From Corynebacterium confusum (GTDB lineage: Bacteria; Actinomycetota; Actinomycetes; Mycobacteriales; Mycobacteriaceae), in contig NZ_CP047202.1 of the NCBI RefSeq assembly GCF_030408715.1, positions 1,717,907-1,781,906 of the forward strand: 64,000 nucleotides of DNA, read 5' to 3'. Every line of letters starts with the position of its first letter. Within the stretch, counting starts at the first letter, position 1. Below are positions 1 to 7,942 of this stretch, in pieces. Both the position numbers and the translations under genes were made by a program. A model generated the notes under the pieces. It was given only the letters and a program-made list of their open reading frames with translations, was not told the origin of the DNA and searched no databases.

Positions 1-228
1 GCCAAAAATCGAATGAGAGATAATTCACGTTCCACCGCCGACAAAACCGCAGGCTTGCAACTTTCGTATTACCCCCAGACGAAAATCGCTATAACGAGGG
101 GTTTTAGCACCAATGGCCGGGTGGAAGCCGGCGGTCTATCCCCCGGCATCGTTAGCAAAACCCAGGAAATTCCTGCGCGGGCAAATTTTTCTGGAATTCG
201 CGGGAACTTTCTGGAACTAAATACGACG
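1..228. other. Intergenic DNA at window edge, no gene seen
   Basis: No convincing reading frame with a ribosome-binding site is visible in the first 228 bases. In Corynebacterium the genes beyond ctaF on this side are usually ctaE-qcrCAB on the same minus strand. The stretch may therefore hold the promoter region of that operon, whose coding part lies outside the window. This placement is inferred from known gene order, and no clear -10/-35 pair was identified. Confidence 0.4.
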
Positions 229-267
229 AAGGCCCCGAGCCTCCCTCCGTGGGAGACCCGGGGCCTT
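229..267 (-). terminator. Terminator after ctaF
   Basis: An inverted repeat has outer arms AAGGCCCCG and CGGGGCCTT and inner arms CTCCC and GGGAG. It lies about 45 bp beyond the ctaF stop codon. It has no strong T tract on the minus side, so it could also act as an mRNA 3' stabiliser. Confidence 0.55.
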
Positions 268-311
268 GACGTCTAAGAAGCTGCGGGGCGCTTACGGCGC
301 GCAGTTGAAAG

Positions 312-743
312 CTAGTGCTTTTCCTTCGGCAGGCCGTACTGCAGCGAGAGCTTGGTGGTAGCCCACACCAGCATGATGGCGCCCAGAACAATCATCCAGT
401 AGTACATGAAGATGATGCCCAGGCCTAGGACCGCGATAGCCATGGTCATCATGAACGGCCAGATGGAGCTCGGGGAGAAGAAGCCCAGGATGCCGGCGGA
501 ATCCTCGGTCTCCGCCTCTTCCCAGTCCTCCGGGAGGACGTCGGAGCGGGCATCGGTGAACTGGATGTAGACCGCAAGCATCAGGGCCAGCAGGGCCGCG
601 AGGGCCATGGCGACCATGCCTGCCCACTCGGGGCCGTGGCGGTAGCCGTCGTCCTTAACGAAGTTGACGGCGAAGATGTAGACGATTTCGGCGATCAACA
701 GGTATGTGAAGATCCCGTAAAAGACTTTTGCACCTACACGCAT
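312..743 (-). CDS. ctaF: Cytochrome c oxidase subunit IV (actinobacterial CtaF)
   Basis: This 143-residue integral membrane protein is the actinobacterial-type subunit IV of the aa3 cytochrome c oxidase, part of the bc1-aa3 supercomplex. Four hydrophobic segments are visible, two in residues 5-60 and two in residues 90-135, separated by an acidic loop (around residue 75) rich in Glu and Asp. The start ATG has the ribosome-binding site AAGGAG, which overlaps the stop codon of the upstream ctaC. The two genes are thus probably translationally coupled in a ctaC-ctaF operon. The assignment rests on length, topology and adjacency to ctaC, the standard arrangement in Corynebacterium and Mycobacterium. 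Confidence 0.93.
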   Translation of the reverse strand: MRVGAKVFYGIFTYLLIAEIVYIFAVNFVKDDGYRHGPEWAGMVAMALAALLALMLAVYIQFTDARSDVLPEDWEEAETEDSAGILGFFSPSSIWPFMMTMAIAVLGLGIIFMYYWMIVLGAIMLVWATTKLSLQYGLPKEKH

Positions 744-757
744 GGTTCAATATCTCC

Positions 758-1852
758 TTATGCCTGTGCCTTGTCGTTGGCGTCAACGTAGTTGTCGCCA
801 TCCTGGGTGTCGCGCTGCGAGTTGAACGGCTGGGTCGAGGTGGCATACGGAGCTTCACCGATGTGCGCCAGGGCCTCAGAGTTCGGAGCGTCCGGGTTGT
901 CGATACGGTACTGCATGTACTCCTCGAACTTCTCCGGGGAAACGGCACGCAGCTCGAAGTTCATCATCGCGTGGTAGGTACCGCACATCTCAGCACAACG
1001 GCCGACGAAGGCGCCTTCCTTATCGATACTCTCCACCTGGAAAGCGCGCTCCTGCTGGTTGTTCTCCGGGTGTGCGTACACGTCGCGCTTGAACAGGAAC
1101 TCCGGAATCCAGAAACCGTGCGAAACATCGCCGGAAGCCAGGCGGAACTCAATCGCGGTGTTGGTCGGCAGGACCAGAACCGGAACCTCTTCGGTGGTAC
1201 CAACGGTCTCGATATCATTGAAGTTCAGGTAGGAGATGTCACCCTTGGACTTGCCGTGAATCGGGTTAGCGTTCTCGGTGCCCTCCGGGTCGATGGCGGA
1301 TTCTTCCGCCAGACGGTTGCTCTCCTCATCGGTGCCGTCGTAGTCCTGGCCACCAGCCAGCGAACCGTCGACGGCGGCGTAGCCGAACTTCCAGTTCCAC
1401 TGGTAAGCGGTCACGTCCACGGTCACCTTCGGGTCCTTATCCAGGGCGGTGACCTTCTGCTGGGTCTGGACCGTGAAGAAGAACAGGGCCGTAATGATGA
1501 TGATCGGGACAACCGTCAGCACCAACTCCAGCGGGACGTTGTACTGCAGCTGCTTCGGGAACTCGCCCTTACCCTGCTTCTTGGCCCGCTTGGCACTCCA
1601 CCGGAAGATGGCCACCAAGAACAGGCCCCACATGATGATACCGATAGTCCACGCAGCAACCCAGACCCAGATCCAGAAGTTGTACATTGCTTCTGCCTCC
1701 GGGGTAATGCCCCGCGGCCAGCCGAATCCCAGGACCTTGTTTACAGCCTCGGGGGCCTGCACATCACAGGCTGCGAGAGCACTGCCACCCAGTGCCAGTG
1801 CGCCCGCCAGACCAGCCTTTCGGGCTAGGTTGCGCTTATTACGCTGTCCCAC
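758..1852 (-). CDS. ctaC: Cytochrome c oxidase subunit II (lipoprotein, CuA site)
   Basis: Subunit II receives electrons from cytochrome c through its binuclear CuA centre and passes them to subunit I. From the chosen GTG start at 1852 (ribosome-binding site GAAAGG upstream) the protein has 364 residues. It begins with a signal peptide ending in the lipobox LAAC (Cys29), so it is probably lipid-anchored. Two transmembrane helices follow in roughly residues 50-125, then a periplasmic-side cupredoxin domain with an acidic insertion typical of Actinobacteria. The CuA ligands are visible in the motif CAEMCGTYHAMM near residue 285. A longer reading frame starts nine codons upstream but lacks a better ribosome-binding site. 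Confidence 0.96.
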   Translation of the reverse strand: MGQRNKRNLARKAGLAGALALGGSALAACDVQAPEAVNKVLGFGWPRGITPEAEAMYNFWIWVWVAAWTIGIIMWGLFLVAIFRWSAKRAKKQGKGEFPKQLQYNVPLELVLTVVPIIIITALFFFTVQTQQKVTALDKDPKVTVDVTAYQWNWKFGYAAVDGSLAGGQDYDGTDEESNRLAEESAIDPEGTENANPIHGKSKGDISYLNFNDIETVGTTEEVPVLVLPTNTAIEFRLASGDVSHGFWIPEFLFKRDVYAHPENNQQERAFQVESIDKEGAFVGRCAEMCGTYHAMMNFELRAVSPEKFEEYMQYRIDNPDAPNSEALAHIGEAPYATSTQPFNSQRDTQDGDNYVDANDKAQA

Positions 1853-1879
1853 GTGTGTTCTGCCTTTCTGTCCACACAA

Positions 1880-2236
1880 ACTTCTTAAACGCTCTCAGAG
1901 CATTCCTATCTGTCTAGGATAGTGGATCCAGCTCGCATTTCTTAGCCGAATCCCAAGAACAGTCGCGCAGACACGTTGGCCCGCGACCGTAACGGGCGAT
2001 TATGTTACATGGTCATCGGCCTCTGCCGCGGATTATGCCCTTTAACTGCGATTTCTCGCCTGTTACTCAATTCACAGACGCGTGGGCAGGTTATCATCCG
2101 AAAGTTCGCCCCTAAAGGTGGAAGCTTTCCCTCTGCCCCGCCGGGCGGCGCGGCCAGCCACCGCCCACAGGCCGCCCACAGCCAGCCGGCAGCCGCTACC
2201 TCGGAGCGCCAATAGCTATCTGCGGGCCGCGACCCG
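1880..2236. promoter_or_regulatory. Divergent intergenic region between ctaC and asnB
   Basis: About 430 bp separate the two divergent starts. The half nearest ctaC carries short hairpins (TCCTA/TAGGA and CTC/GAG arms). The half nearest asnB is very GC-rich. No gene is visible here. Promoters for both directions must lie here, but apart from the asnB -10 listed separately I could not fix them. Confidence 0.4.
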
Positions 2237-2242
2237 TAAAAT
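2237..2242 (+). promoter_or_regulatory. Candidate -10 box for asnB
   Basis: TAAAAT lies about 44 bp before the asnB start codon, giving a predicted leader of some 37 nt. No matching -35 box is obvious, which is frequent for sigma-A promoters of corynebacteria. Confidence 0.35.
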
Positions 2243-2285
2243 GCCAAGTTGTTCAGAAACTTTCTTTGCAAGGAGCGAGACCCGT

Positions 2286-4208
2286 ATGTGCGGACTTTTG
2301 AGTTTACTAGCCGCGAATCACAACGCCACGGACTACGTCCAAGCCGTTGAGGACGGACTGCCCTGTATGCGCCACCGCGGTCCGGACGCGGCCGGAACCT
2401 GGCACGACGACGACGCCGTCTTCGGGTTCAACCGCCTGTCCATCATCGACCTGGAGCACTCCCACCAGCCTCTGCGCTGGGGCCCGGCCGATGCCCCGGA
2501 CCGCTACGCCCTGACCTTCAACGGCGAGATTTACAACTACCTGGAGCTGCGCGAGGAGCTGCAGGCCGCCGGCTACACCTTTAATACGGAAGGCGACGGC
2601 GAACCCATCGTCGTCGGCTACCACCACTGGGGCACGGACGTGGTCAACCACCTGCGCGGCATGTTCGGCATCGTCATCTGGGACACCCAGACCAAGACTA
2701 TGTTCGCCACCCGGGACCAGTTCGGCATCAAGCCGCTTTACTACGCCACCACCGAGGCAGGCACCGTCTTCGCCTCCGAGATGAAGTCCATCCTGGCAAT
2801 GGCCGAGACCATTGGTCCAGACCTGAGCCTTGACAAGCGGGCTATCGAGCACTACGTCGACTTGCAGTACGTGCCGGAGCCGGAGTCCCTGCACGCCAAT
2901 ATCCGCCGCGTCGAATCCGGCTGTACCGTGACCCTGAAGCCGGGCGGCGAGGTCGTCTCCGACCGCTACTTCCGCCCCACCTTCCCGGTGCAGAAGGTCG
3001 CCAAGGGCGACGAGCAGCAGCTATTCGACCGCATCACACGCGCCCTGGAGGATTCCGTCGAGAAGCACATGCGCGCGGACGTGACTGTCGGCTCCTTCCT
3101 CTCTGGCGGCATCGACTCCACGGCTATCGCCGCGCTGGCCAAGCGCCACAACGAAGACCTGTTGACCTTTACTACCGGCTTTGAGCGCGAGGGCTACTCC
3201 GAGGTCGACGTCGCTGCGGAATCCGCCGAGGCCATCGGCGTCGAGCACATCGTCAAGATCGTCTCCCCTGAGGAGTACGCCGACGCCGTGCCGAAGATCA
3301 TGTGGTACCTGGACAACCCGGTCGCGGATCCCTCGCTGGTCCCGCTGTACTTCGTGGCCCAGGAGGCCCGCAAGCACGTCAAGGTGGTGCTGTCCGGCGA
3401 GGGCGCCGACGAGCTTTTCGGCGGCTACACAATATATAAGGAACCGCTCTCCCTGGCGCCGTTCGAGAAGATCCCCTCTCCCCTGCGCCGCGGGCTGGGC
3501 CAGCTCTCCCGCGTCCTACCGGAGGGCATGAAGGGCAAGTCCCTGCTCAACCGCGGCTCGATGACCATGGAGGAGCGCTACTACGGCAACGCCCGCTCCT
3601 TCAACTTCGAGCAGCTCCAGCGCGTCCTGCCGTGGGCGCGCCGCTCGTGGGACCACCGCGAGGTCACCGCCCCGATCTACGCCCAGTCCCAGGACTTCGA
3701 TCCGGTCGCCCGCATGCAGCACCTAGACCTGTTTACCTGGATGCGCGGCGACATCCTGGTCAAGGCGGACAAGATGAACATGGCCAACTCCCTGGAGCTG
3801 CGCGTGCCCTTCCTGGACAAGGAGGTTTTCAAGGTCGCCGAGACCATCCCGCACGACCTGAAGATTTCCCACGGGACCACCAAGTACGCACTCCGCAAGG
3901 CGCTGGAGCAGATCGTTCCGCCGCACGTGCTGCACCGCAAGAAGCTGGGCTTCCCGGTGCCCATGCGCCACTGGCTGGCCGGCGACGAGCTCTACGGCTG
4001 GGCCCAGGATCAGATCAACGCCTCGCAGACCGAGGATATCTTCAACAAGAAGGCCGTCCTGGAAATGCTCAAGGAGCACCGCGACGGCGTCAGCGACCAC
4101 TCCCGCCGCCTGTGGACGGTCCTGTCCTTTATGATCTGGCACGGCATCTTCGTCGAAGACCGCATCGATCCGCAGATCGAGCAGCGCGACTACCCGGTCA
4201 AGCTCTAA
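2286..4208 (+). CDS. asnB: Asparagine synthase, glutamine-hydrolysing (LtsA type)
   Basis: This enzyme makes asparagine, or amidates a carboxylate, from glutamine and ATP. The start ATG at 2286 is set by AGGAG at 2271-2275 and by the family requirement that Cys2 be the N-terminal nucleophile (sequence starts MCGLLS). Residues 2 to about 210 form the class II glutaminase domain. The synthetase domain follows with the PP-loop SGGIDS at residues 273-278. The length of 640 residues equals that of C. glutamicum LtsA, whose loss makes cells lysozyme- and temperature-sensitive. A peptidoglycan-precursor amidation role is therefore likely. It stands alone between the divergent cta operon and a strong shared terminator. 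Confidence 0.94.
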   Translation: MCGLLSLLAANHNATDYVQAVEDGLPCMRHRGPDAAGTWHDDDAVFGFNRLSIIDLEHSHQPLRWGPADAPDRYALTFNGEIYNYLELREELQAAGYTFNTEGDGEPIVVGYHHWGTDVVNHLRGMFGIVIWDTQTKTMFATRDQFGIKPLYYATTEAGTVFASEMKSILAMAETIGPDLSLDKRAIEHYVDLQYVPEPESLHANIRRVESGCTVTLKPGGEVVSDRYFRPTFPVQKVAKGDEQQLFDRITRALEDSVEKHMRADVTVGSFLSGGIDSTAIAALAKRHNEDLLTFTTGFEREGYSEVDVAAESAEAIGVEHIVKIVSPEEYADAVPKIMWYLDNPVADPSLVPLYFVAQEARKHVKVVLSGEGADELFGGYTIYKEPLSLAPFEKIPSPLRRGLGQLSRVLPEGMKGKSLLNRGSMTMEERYYGNARSFNFEQLQRVLPWARRSWDHREVTAPIYAQSQDFDPVARMQHLDLFTWMRGDILVKADKMNMANSLELRVPFLDKEVFKVAETIPHDLKISHGTTKYALRKALEQIVPPHVLHRKKLGFPVPMRHWLAGDELYGWAQDQINASQTEDIFNKKAVLEMLKEHRDGVSDHSRRLWTVLSFMIWHGIFVEDRIDPQIEQRDYPVKL

Positions 4209-4249
4209 CGCCGACTAGGTCCGCAGCCACAGATAGCTGCAGATAACTA

Positions 4250-4301
4250 AAGCTTTGGGCTCGGCCCCTCCCGTTGGAGGAGGGCCGAGCCCAAAGCTTT
4301 T
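4250..4301. terminator. Bidirectional terminator between asnB and the ErpA-like gene
   Basis: A long, nearly perfect inverted repeat has outer arms AAGCTTTGGGCTCGGCCC and its complement and inner arms CTCC and GGAG. It is flanked by AA before and TTTT after. It lies between two converging genes and can serve both. Confidence 0.88.
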
Positions 4302-4341
4302 ATGCGTTGCGGCGCACTGGTTGGCGCGCCGCAACGGCTAT

Positions 4342-4686
4342 TTAGTTGAAGGAATCACCGCAGGCGCAGGAACCGCCGGCATTCGGGTTGTCGATGGTGA
4401 AGCCCTGCTGCTCGATGGTGTCGGCGAAGTCGATCTTGGCGCCGGTCAGGTACGGAACGGACATCTTGTCCACGACGAGGTTCACGCCGCCGACCTGGTC
4501 GACCTTGTCGCCGTCCAGGGTGCGGTCGTCGAAGTACAGCTGGTAGCGCAGGCCGGCGCAGCCGCCCGGCTGGACAGCAATACGCAGGGACAAATCGTCG
4601 CGGCCTTCCTGATCGAGCAGGGCCTTCGCCTTGGCGGCGGCGGCCTCGGTCAGGATGACGCCAGTAGCAGATGCTGGGGCGGTCAT
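4342..4686 (-). CDS. erpA: Iron-sulfur cluster insertion protein, HesB/IscA/ErpA family
   Basis: This A-type carrier protein of 114 residues delivers Fe-S clusters to apo-enzymes. The family's three conserved cysteines are present: one in GGCAGLRY near the middle and a C-terminal CAC motif (SCACGDSF). The start ATG at 4686 has the ribosome-binding site AAGGAGT seven bases upstream. The actinobacterial orthologue lies at the same place near asnB and ctaC. The symbol erpA is used for the family. Direct proof of which client proteins it serves cannot come from sequence. Confidence 0.87.
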   Translation of the reverse strand: MTAPASATGVILTEAAAAKAKALLDQEGRDDLSLRIAVQPGGCAGLRYQLYFDDRTLDGDKVDQVGGVNLVVDKMSVPYLTGAKIDFADTIEQQGFTIDNPNAGGSCACGDSFN

Positions 4687-4878
4687 AAATACTCCTTGTT
4701 CGACTTGATTGTTCGACTGTGCGTCGTATCTTGATGCTCTCCACCACCCTACTCGCCTCACTACCGTCAAGAAAGGCTGACGTGCCAGGCGGTGGGATTA
4801 TGGCTTGTATTCATCTTCAACCGCACGGGCGCGGGCCTTATTCCACTTTGGACAAGCAACCTTGTAACCTTGGATGTT

Positions 4879-5592
4879 GTGAAACTACCGTGGCAAAAAG
4901 ACAATCAGGACGCCGCTGCAGCGGACACCGCCGACCAGTCGGCCGCGCACGCCGGCAAGGACTCGGCAGCCCAGGAGGCTAAGAGCTACCCGAAGGGCTA
5001 TACCCCGCCGAAGGGCCGGCCGACGCCGAAGCGCGCGGAGCAGGAGATCGCCAAGGGCGTTATCCGCGATCCGCACCGCATGTCTACTGCGCAGGCGCAC
5101 CAGAACCGCAAAGAGCTGAAGAAGTCCATGTCCAAGGAAGAATGGAAGGACTACAAGGCCAAGGAGCGCGAGGAGCAGCGCAAGCGCAACCGCGAGACCC
5201 AGGAGCGCATGGCCGCCGGCGACGAGCGCTACCTGCCGGCCCGCGACCGCGGCAAGGAGCGGGCTTATGCCCGCGATGTCGTCGACGTCGCCAACAGCCC
5301 GCTGCGCTTTACTATGCCCGGCGCACTCGCCCTGCTGTTGTTCATGTTCGTCGGCACGTTTGTCCCGAGCATCTCCCCGGCAGTATCCGCCGTGGGCATG
5401 GTCTTCATCCTACTCTTCGCCGTCCTGGCTATCCTGCACGGCCGCCGCGTCAACAACGCGGTGCGGATGAAGTTCCCCGGCACCACCGCTGCCGGCTTCA
5501 GCCTGGGCAGCTACGCGGTGGGGCGGGCTACCCAGCCGCGTAAGTGGCGCGTGCCGCGCCCGCGGGTCAAGCCGGGCGAGGCTCTGACCTAG
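4879..5592 (+). CDS. DUF3043 membrane protein
   Basis: This conserved actinobacterial protein of unknown function has about 237 residues from the GTG start at 4879 (sequence starts VKLPWQK). The N-terminal 130 residues are highly charged and rich in Lys, Glu and Ala. They include a Lys-Glu-Arg-rich stretch around residues 75-115 likely to be helical. Two transmembrane helices follow at about residues 145-190, then a basic C-terminal tail. It lies two bases upstream of cobT and probably shares its transcript. An in-frame ATG 29 codons upstream gives a hydrophobic extension with no ribosome-binding site and was not preferred. Confidence 0.8.
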   Translation: MKLPWQKDNQDAAAADTADQSAAHAGKDSAAQEAKSYPKGYTPPKGRPTPKRAEQEIAKGVIRDPHRMSTAQAHQNRKELKKSMSKEEWKDYKAKEREEQRKRNRETQERMAAGDERYLPARDRGKERAYARDVVDVANSPLRFTMPGALALLLFMFVGTFVPSISPAVSAVGMVFILLFAVLAILHGRRVNNAVRMKFPGTTAAGFSLGSYAVGRATQPRKWRVPRPRVKPGEALT

Positions 5593-5594
5593 TC

Positions 5595-6569
5595 ATGGTG
5601 GAGTTGCAGGCGGATAGCGCGGCCGGCATCGGCGCGACTGAAAGGCGTGAGCTCGCGGCCAAGATTGCCCTGAATCCGCAGGCCTCCGCCCTGGGGCGGA
5701 TGTCCCTGCCGGTGGTCTGGCTGGCCGGCTGCCAGCAGCGCGTCCTGCCCCAGCCGGTGGCCCGGCCGCGGGTCGTGGTCTTCGCCGGCGACAACGGCAT
5801 CGCCAACGCGGGCGCGCCGGTCTCGCAGTGGCCAGCTGACCACACCCACGACGCGGTCGAGCAGCTGTCCGCGCACGCCGGCCCGATTGAGCTTTTGGCC
5901 CAGCGCGCCGCTGCCCGCGTGCGGCTAATCCAAGCAGGCACCTCCGCCCCGATAGATAGCGCCGACGCGATGGACGCCGAACTGACCGCCTCGGCCTTCG
6001 ACATCGGTATCAAGGCCGCCAACGCCAGCGCGGACGAGGGCGATGATTTGGTGATCCCGGCCGATATCGGCGTCGGCAACAGCACCGTCGCTGCGGCAAT
6101 TGTGGGCCGCGTGACCGGCACCGAGCCGGTGGCGATCGTGCCGCGCGGCGCCCAGGTCCCGACGGAGCAGTGGAAACAACAGGTCACCGTCGTACGCGAC
6201 GCGATGTTCCGCAGCCGCGGGCTCGCCGACGAGCCGGCCGAGCTCATCCGCGTGCTGGGCTCGCCGGCGTTTGCCGCCGAGGTAGCCTTCATCGCGCAGT
6301 CAGCCGCGCGCCGCACCCCGGTGCTCATCGACGGCTCCCTCGGCGCCGTCGCGGCCATGCTGGCCGAGCGCCTGCGCCCGGGCACCCAGGAATGGGTTTT
6401 CGTAGCGACCTCCACCGCCACCCCGGCCTTCGACCGGGCCGTGGCCGATCTGGGGCACGAGCCCTGGCTGGATCTGGCGGTCACGGCTGGCCAGGGCCTC
6501 GGCGCCCTGTCCGCCCTGCCGCTGATTAATTCGGCCGTGGAACTCATCACCACGGCCCTGGCGGACTGA
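5595..6569 (+). CDS. cobT: Nicotinate-nucleotide-dimethylbenzimidazole phosphoribosyltransferase-like (CobT)
   Basis: CobT activates the lower ligand base for cobalamin by transferring phosphoribose from nicotinate mononucleotide. The protein has 324 residues. It shows the family's N-terminal motif AGDNGIANAG, the central DIGVGNST motif and a C-terminal glycine-rich stretch (TAGQGLGALSALPLI). It starts two bases after the DUF3043 stop, with a GGCGAGG-like ribosome-binding site inside that gene. It is slightly shorter than the usual 340-360 residues. No cobU or cobS is present in the window, although these usually neighbour cobT, so the lower-ligand pathway here may be only partly clustered. 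Confidence 0.88.
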   Translation: MVELQADSAAGIGATERRELAAKIALNPQASALGRMSLPVVWLAGCQQRVLPQPVARPRVVVFAGDNGIANAGAPVSQWPADHTHDAVEQLSAHAGPIELLAQRAAARVRLIQAGTSAPIDSADAMDAELTASAFDIGIKAANASADEGDDLVIPADIGVGNSTVAAAIVGRVTGTEPVAIVPRGAQVPTEQWKQQVTVVRDAMFRSRGLADEPAELIRVLGSPAFAAEVAFIAQSAARRTPVLIDGSLGAVAAMLAERLRPGTQEWVFVATSTATPAFDRAVADLGHEPWLDLAVTAGQGLGALSALPLINSAVELITTALAD

Positions 6570-6602
6570 CTCCGCGGCCGCCCCGGAGCCAGGGCCAGCG
6601 GT

Positions 6603-7703
6603 TTAGACCAGCGTGTGCAGCCACCCGTGGGTGTCGGGCTGGCTGCCGCGCTGAATGTCGGTGAGCTGCTTGCGCAACGCCATGGTGACCTGCCCCGGCT
6701 CGTTGCCGTTGATGGTGAAATCCAGGTCCTTGCCCAGCACGCGGCCGACCGGGGTGATGACGGCCGCGGTGCCGCAGGCAAAGGACTCGGTCATCTCGCC
6801 GCTGTCGACCGCCGCGTGCCACTCCTCGGCGCAGATGCGGCGCTCCTCCACCTCGTAGCCGGCGTCCTGGGCAACCTGCAACAGGGAGTCGCGGGTGATG
6901 CCGGGCAGCAGGGACCCCGACAGCGCCGGGGTGACGATCCGGGCGTTGTCGCCACTGCCGTAGACGAACATCAGGTTCATCCCGCCCATTTCCTCGATGT
7001 ACTTGCGCTCCAGCGCGTCCAGCCAGACGACCTGGTCGCAGCCCTTCTCCTCGGCTTGGGCCTGGGCCAGCAGCGAGCCCGCGTAGTTGCCTGCGAACTT
7101 CACCGCACCGGTGCCGCCGGGGGCGGCGCGGACGTAGTCGGTGGACAGCCAGACCGAAACCGGCTTCACGCCGCCGGTGAAATAGGCTCCGGCCGGGGAA
7201 GCAATGACGATATAGCGGAAAGAACTGGCCGGGTGAACGCCCAGGGAGACCTCCGTGGAGATCATGAACGGGCGCAGGTAGAGCGAGTCTTCCCCGCCGG
7301 CGGCCGGAACCCAGTCCTTATCAACGGCGACCAACTGGGCCAGGGAGTTGGTGAATTCCTCGGCAGGCAGCGGCGGCATCGCCAAGCGCTCGGCGGAGTG
7401 GATCATGCGCTGGGCGTTCTGCTCTGGGCGGAAAGTAGCCACGGTGCCGTCCGGCTGGCGGTAGGCCTTGATGCCCTCGAAGATGGCCTGGCCGTAGTGG
7501 AAGACGTTGGAGGCCGGCGACATCTCCAGGTGGCCGAAGGGGCGCACCTGGGCGTCGTGCCAGCCTTCCTCCTCGTTCCAGTCGATGGTGACCATGTGGT
7601 CGGTAAAGTAACGGCCGAACCCCGGGTTGTCGAGAATCTCGGCAATCTTTTCCGGACTGGTCGGCTGGTCGGTACGGGTTACGGTGTAATCAAGCAAAGT
7701 CAT
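6603..7703 (-). CDS. ilvE: Branched-chain amino acid aminotransferase
   Basis: This PLP-dependent fold-type IV aminotransferase catalyses the last step of Leu, Ile and Val synthesis and the first step of their breakdown. It has 366 residues from the ATG at 7703 (MTLLDYTVT), which matches the known start of corynebacterial IlvE. An in-frame ATG two codons upstream is possible. The PLP-binding lysine lies in VKFAGNYAGS near residue 202, and the family motif EEMGGMN follows. The gene is monocistronic and divergent from pepA. Confidence 0.96.
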   Translation of the reverse strand: MTLLDYTVTRTDQPTSPEKIAEILDNPGFGRYFTDHMVTIDWNEEEGWHDAQVRPFGHLEMSPASNVFHYGQAIFEGIKAYRQPDGTVATFRPEQNAQRMIHSAERLAMPPLPAEEFTNSLAQLVAVDKDWVPAAGGEDSLYLRPFMISTEVSLGVHPASSFRYIVIASPAGAYFTGGVKPVSVWLSTDYVRAAPGGTGAVKFAGNYAGSLLAQAQAEEKGCDQVVWLDALERKYIEEMGGMNLMFVYGSGDNARIVTPALSGSLLPGITRDSLLQVAQDAGYEVEERRICAEEWHAAVDSGEMTESFACGTAAVITPVGRVLGKDLDFTINGNEPGQVTMALRKQLTDIQRGSQPDTHGWLHTLV

Positions 7704-7709
7704 GTCCAC

Positions 7710-7936
7710 ACTCTACTCCGCCTTTCGGTCACCCAACCGGTTTTTATTACCAGATTTTGTGGCCGTCCGCCATCCGTCGCGTGTGCTGCCTCCCTGCCTG
7801 CGGGTGAGGACCCCACTCCCCACTTTCTGTCCCACCAGATAGGAAAACGATGGGACAAACCTTCCCCGGCCAGGGTCGCCGGCCGCTACAGTGGGGCCAT
7901 AACCTGAAATTAGGTACACCATTGACTGTTTACACT
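7710..7936. promoter_or_regulatory. ilvE-pepA divergent promoter region with pepA -10
   Basis: This 230-bp spacer holds no gene. TACACT at 7931-7936 is placed as a -10 box whose transcript would begin almost exactly at the ATG at 7943. AGGAGG at 7937-7942 directly follows. The ilvE promoter could not be pinned down. Confidence 0.4.
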
Positions 7937-7942
7937 AGGAGG

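Noticed and set aside
1-228. Cyclic di-AMP riboswitch or other RNA element at the window edge
   Set aside because: No conserved core sequences were found, and the stretch could equally be an ordinary promoter region.
13-276. 87-codon plus-strand frame before the cta terminator
   Set aside because: It runs through the terminator hairpin and has no ribosome-binding site or recognisable product.
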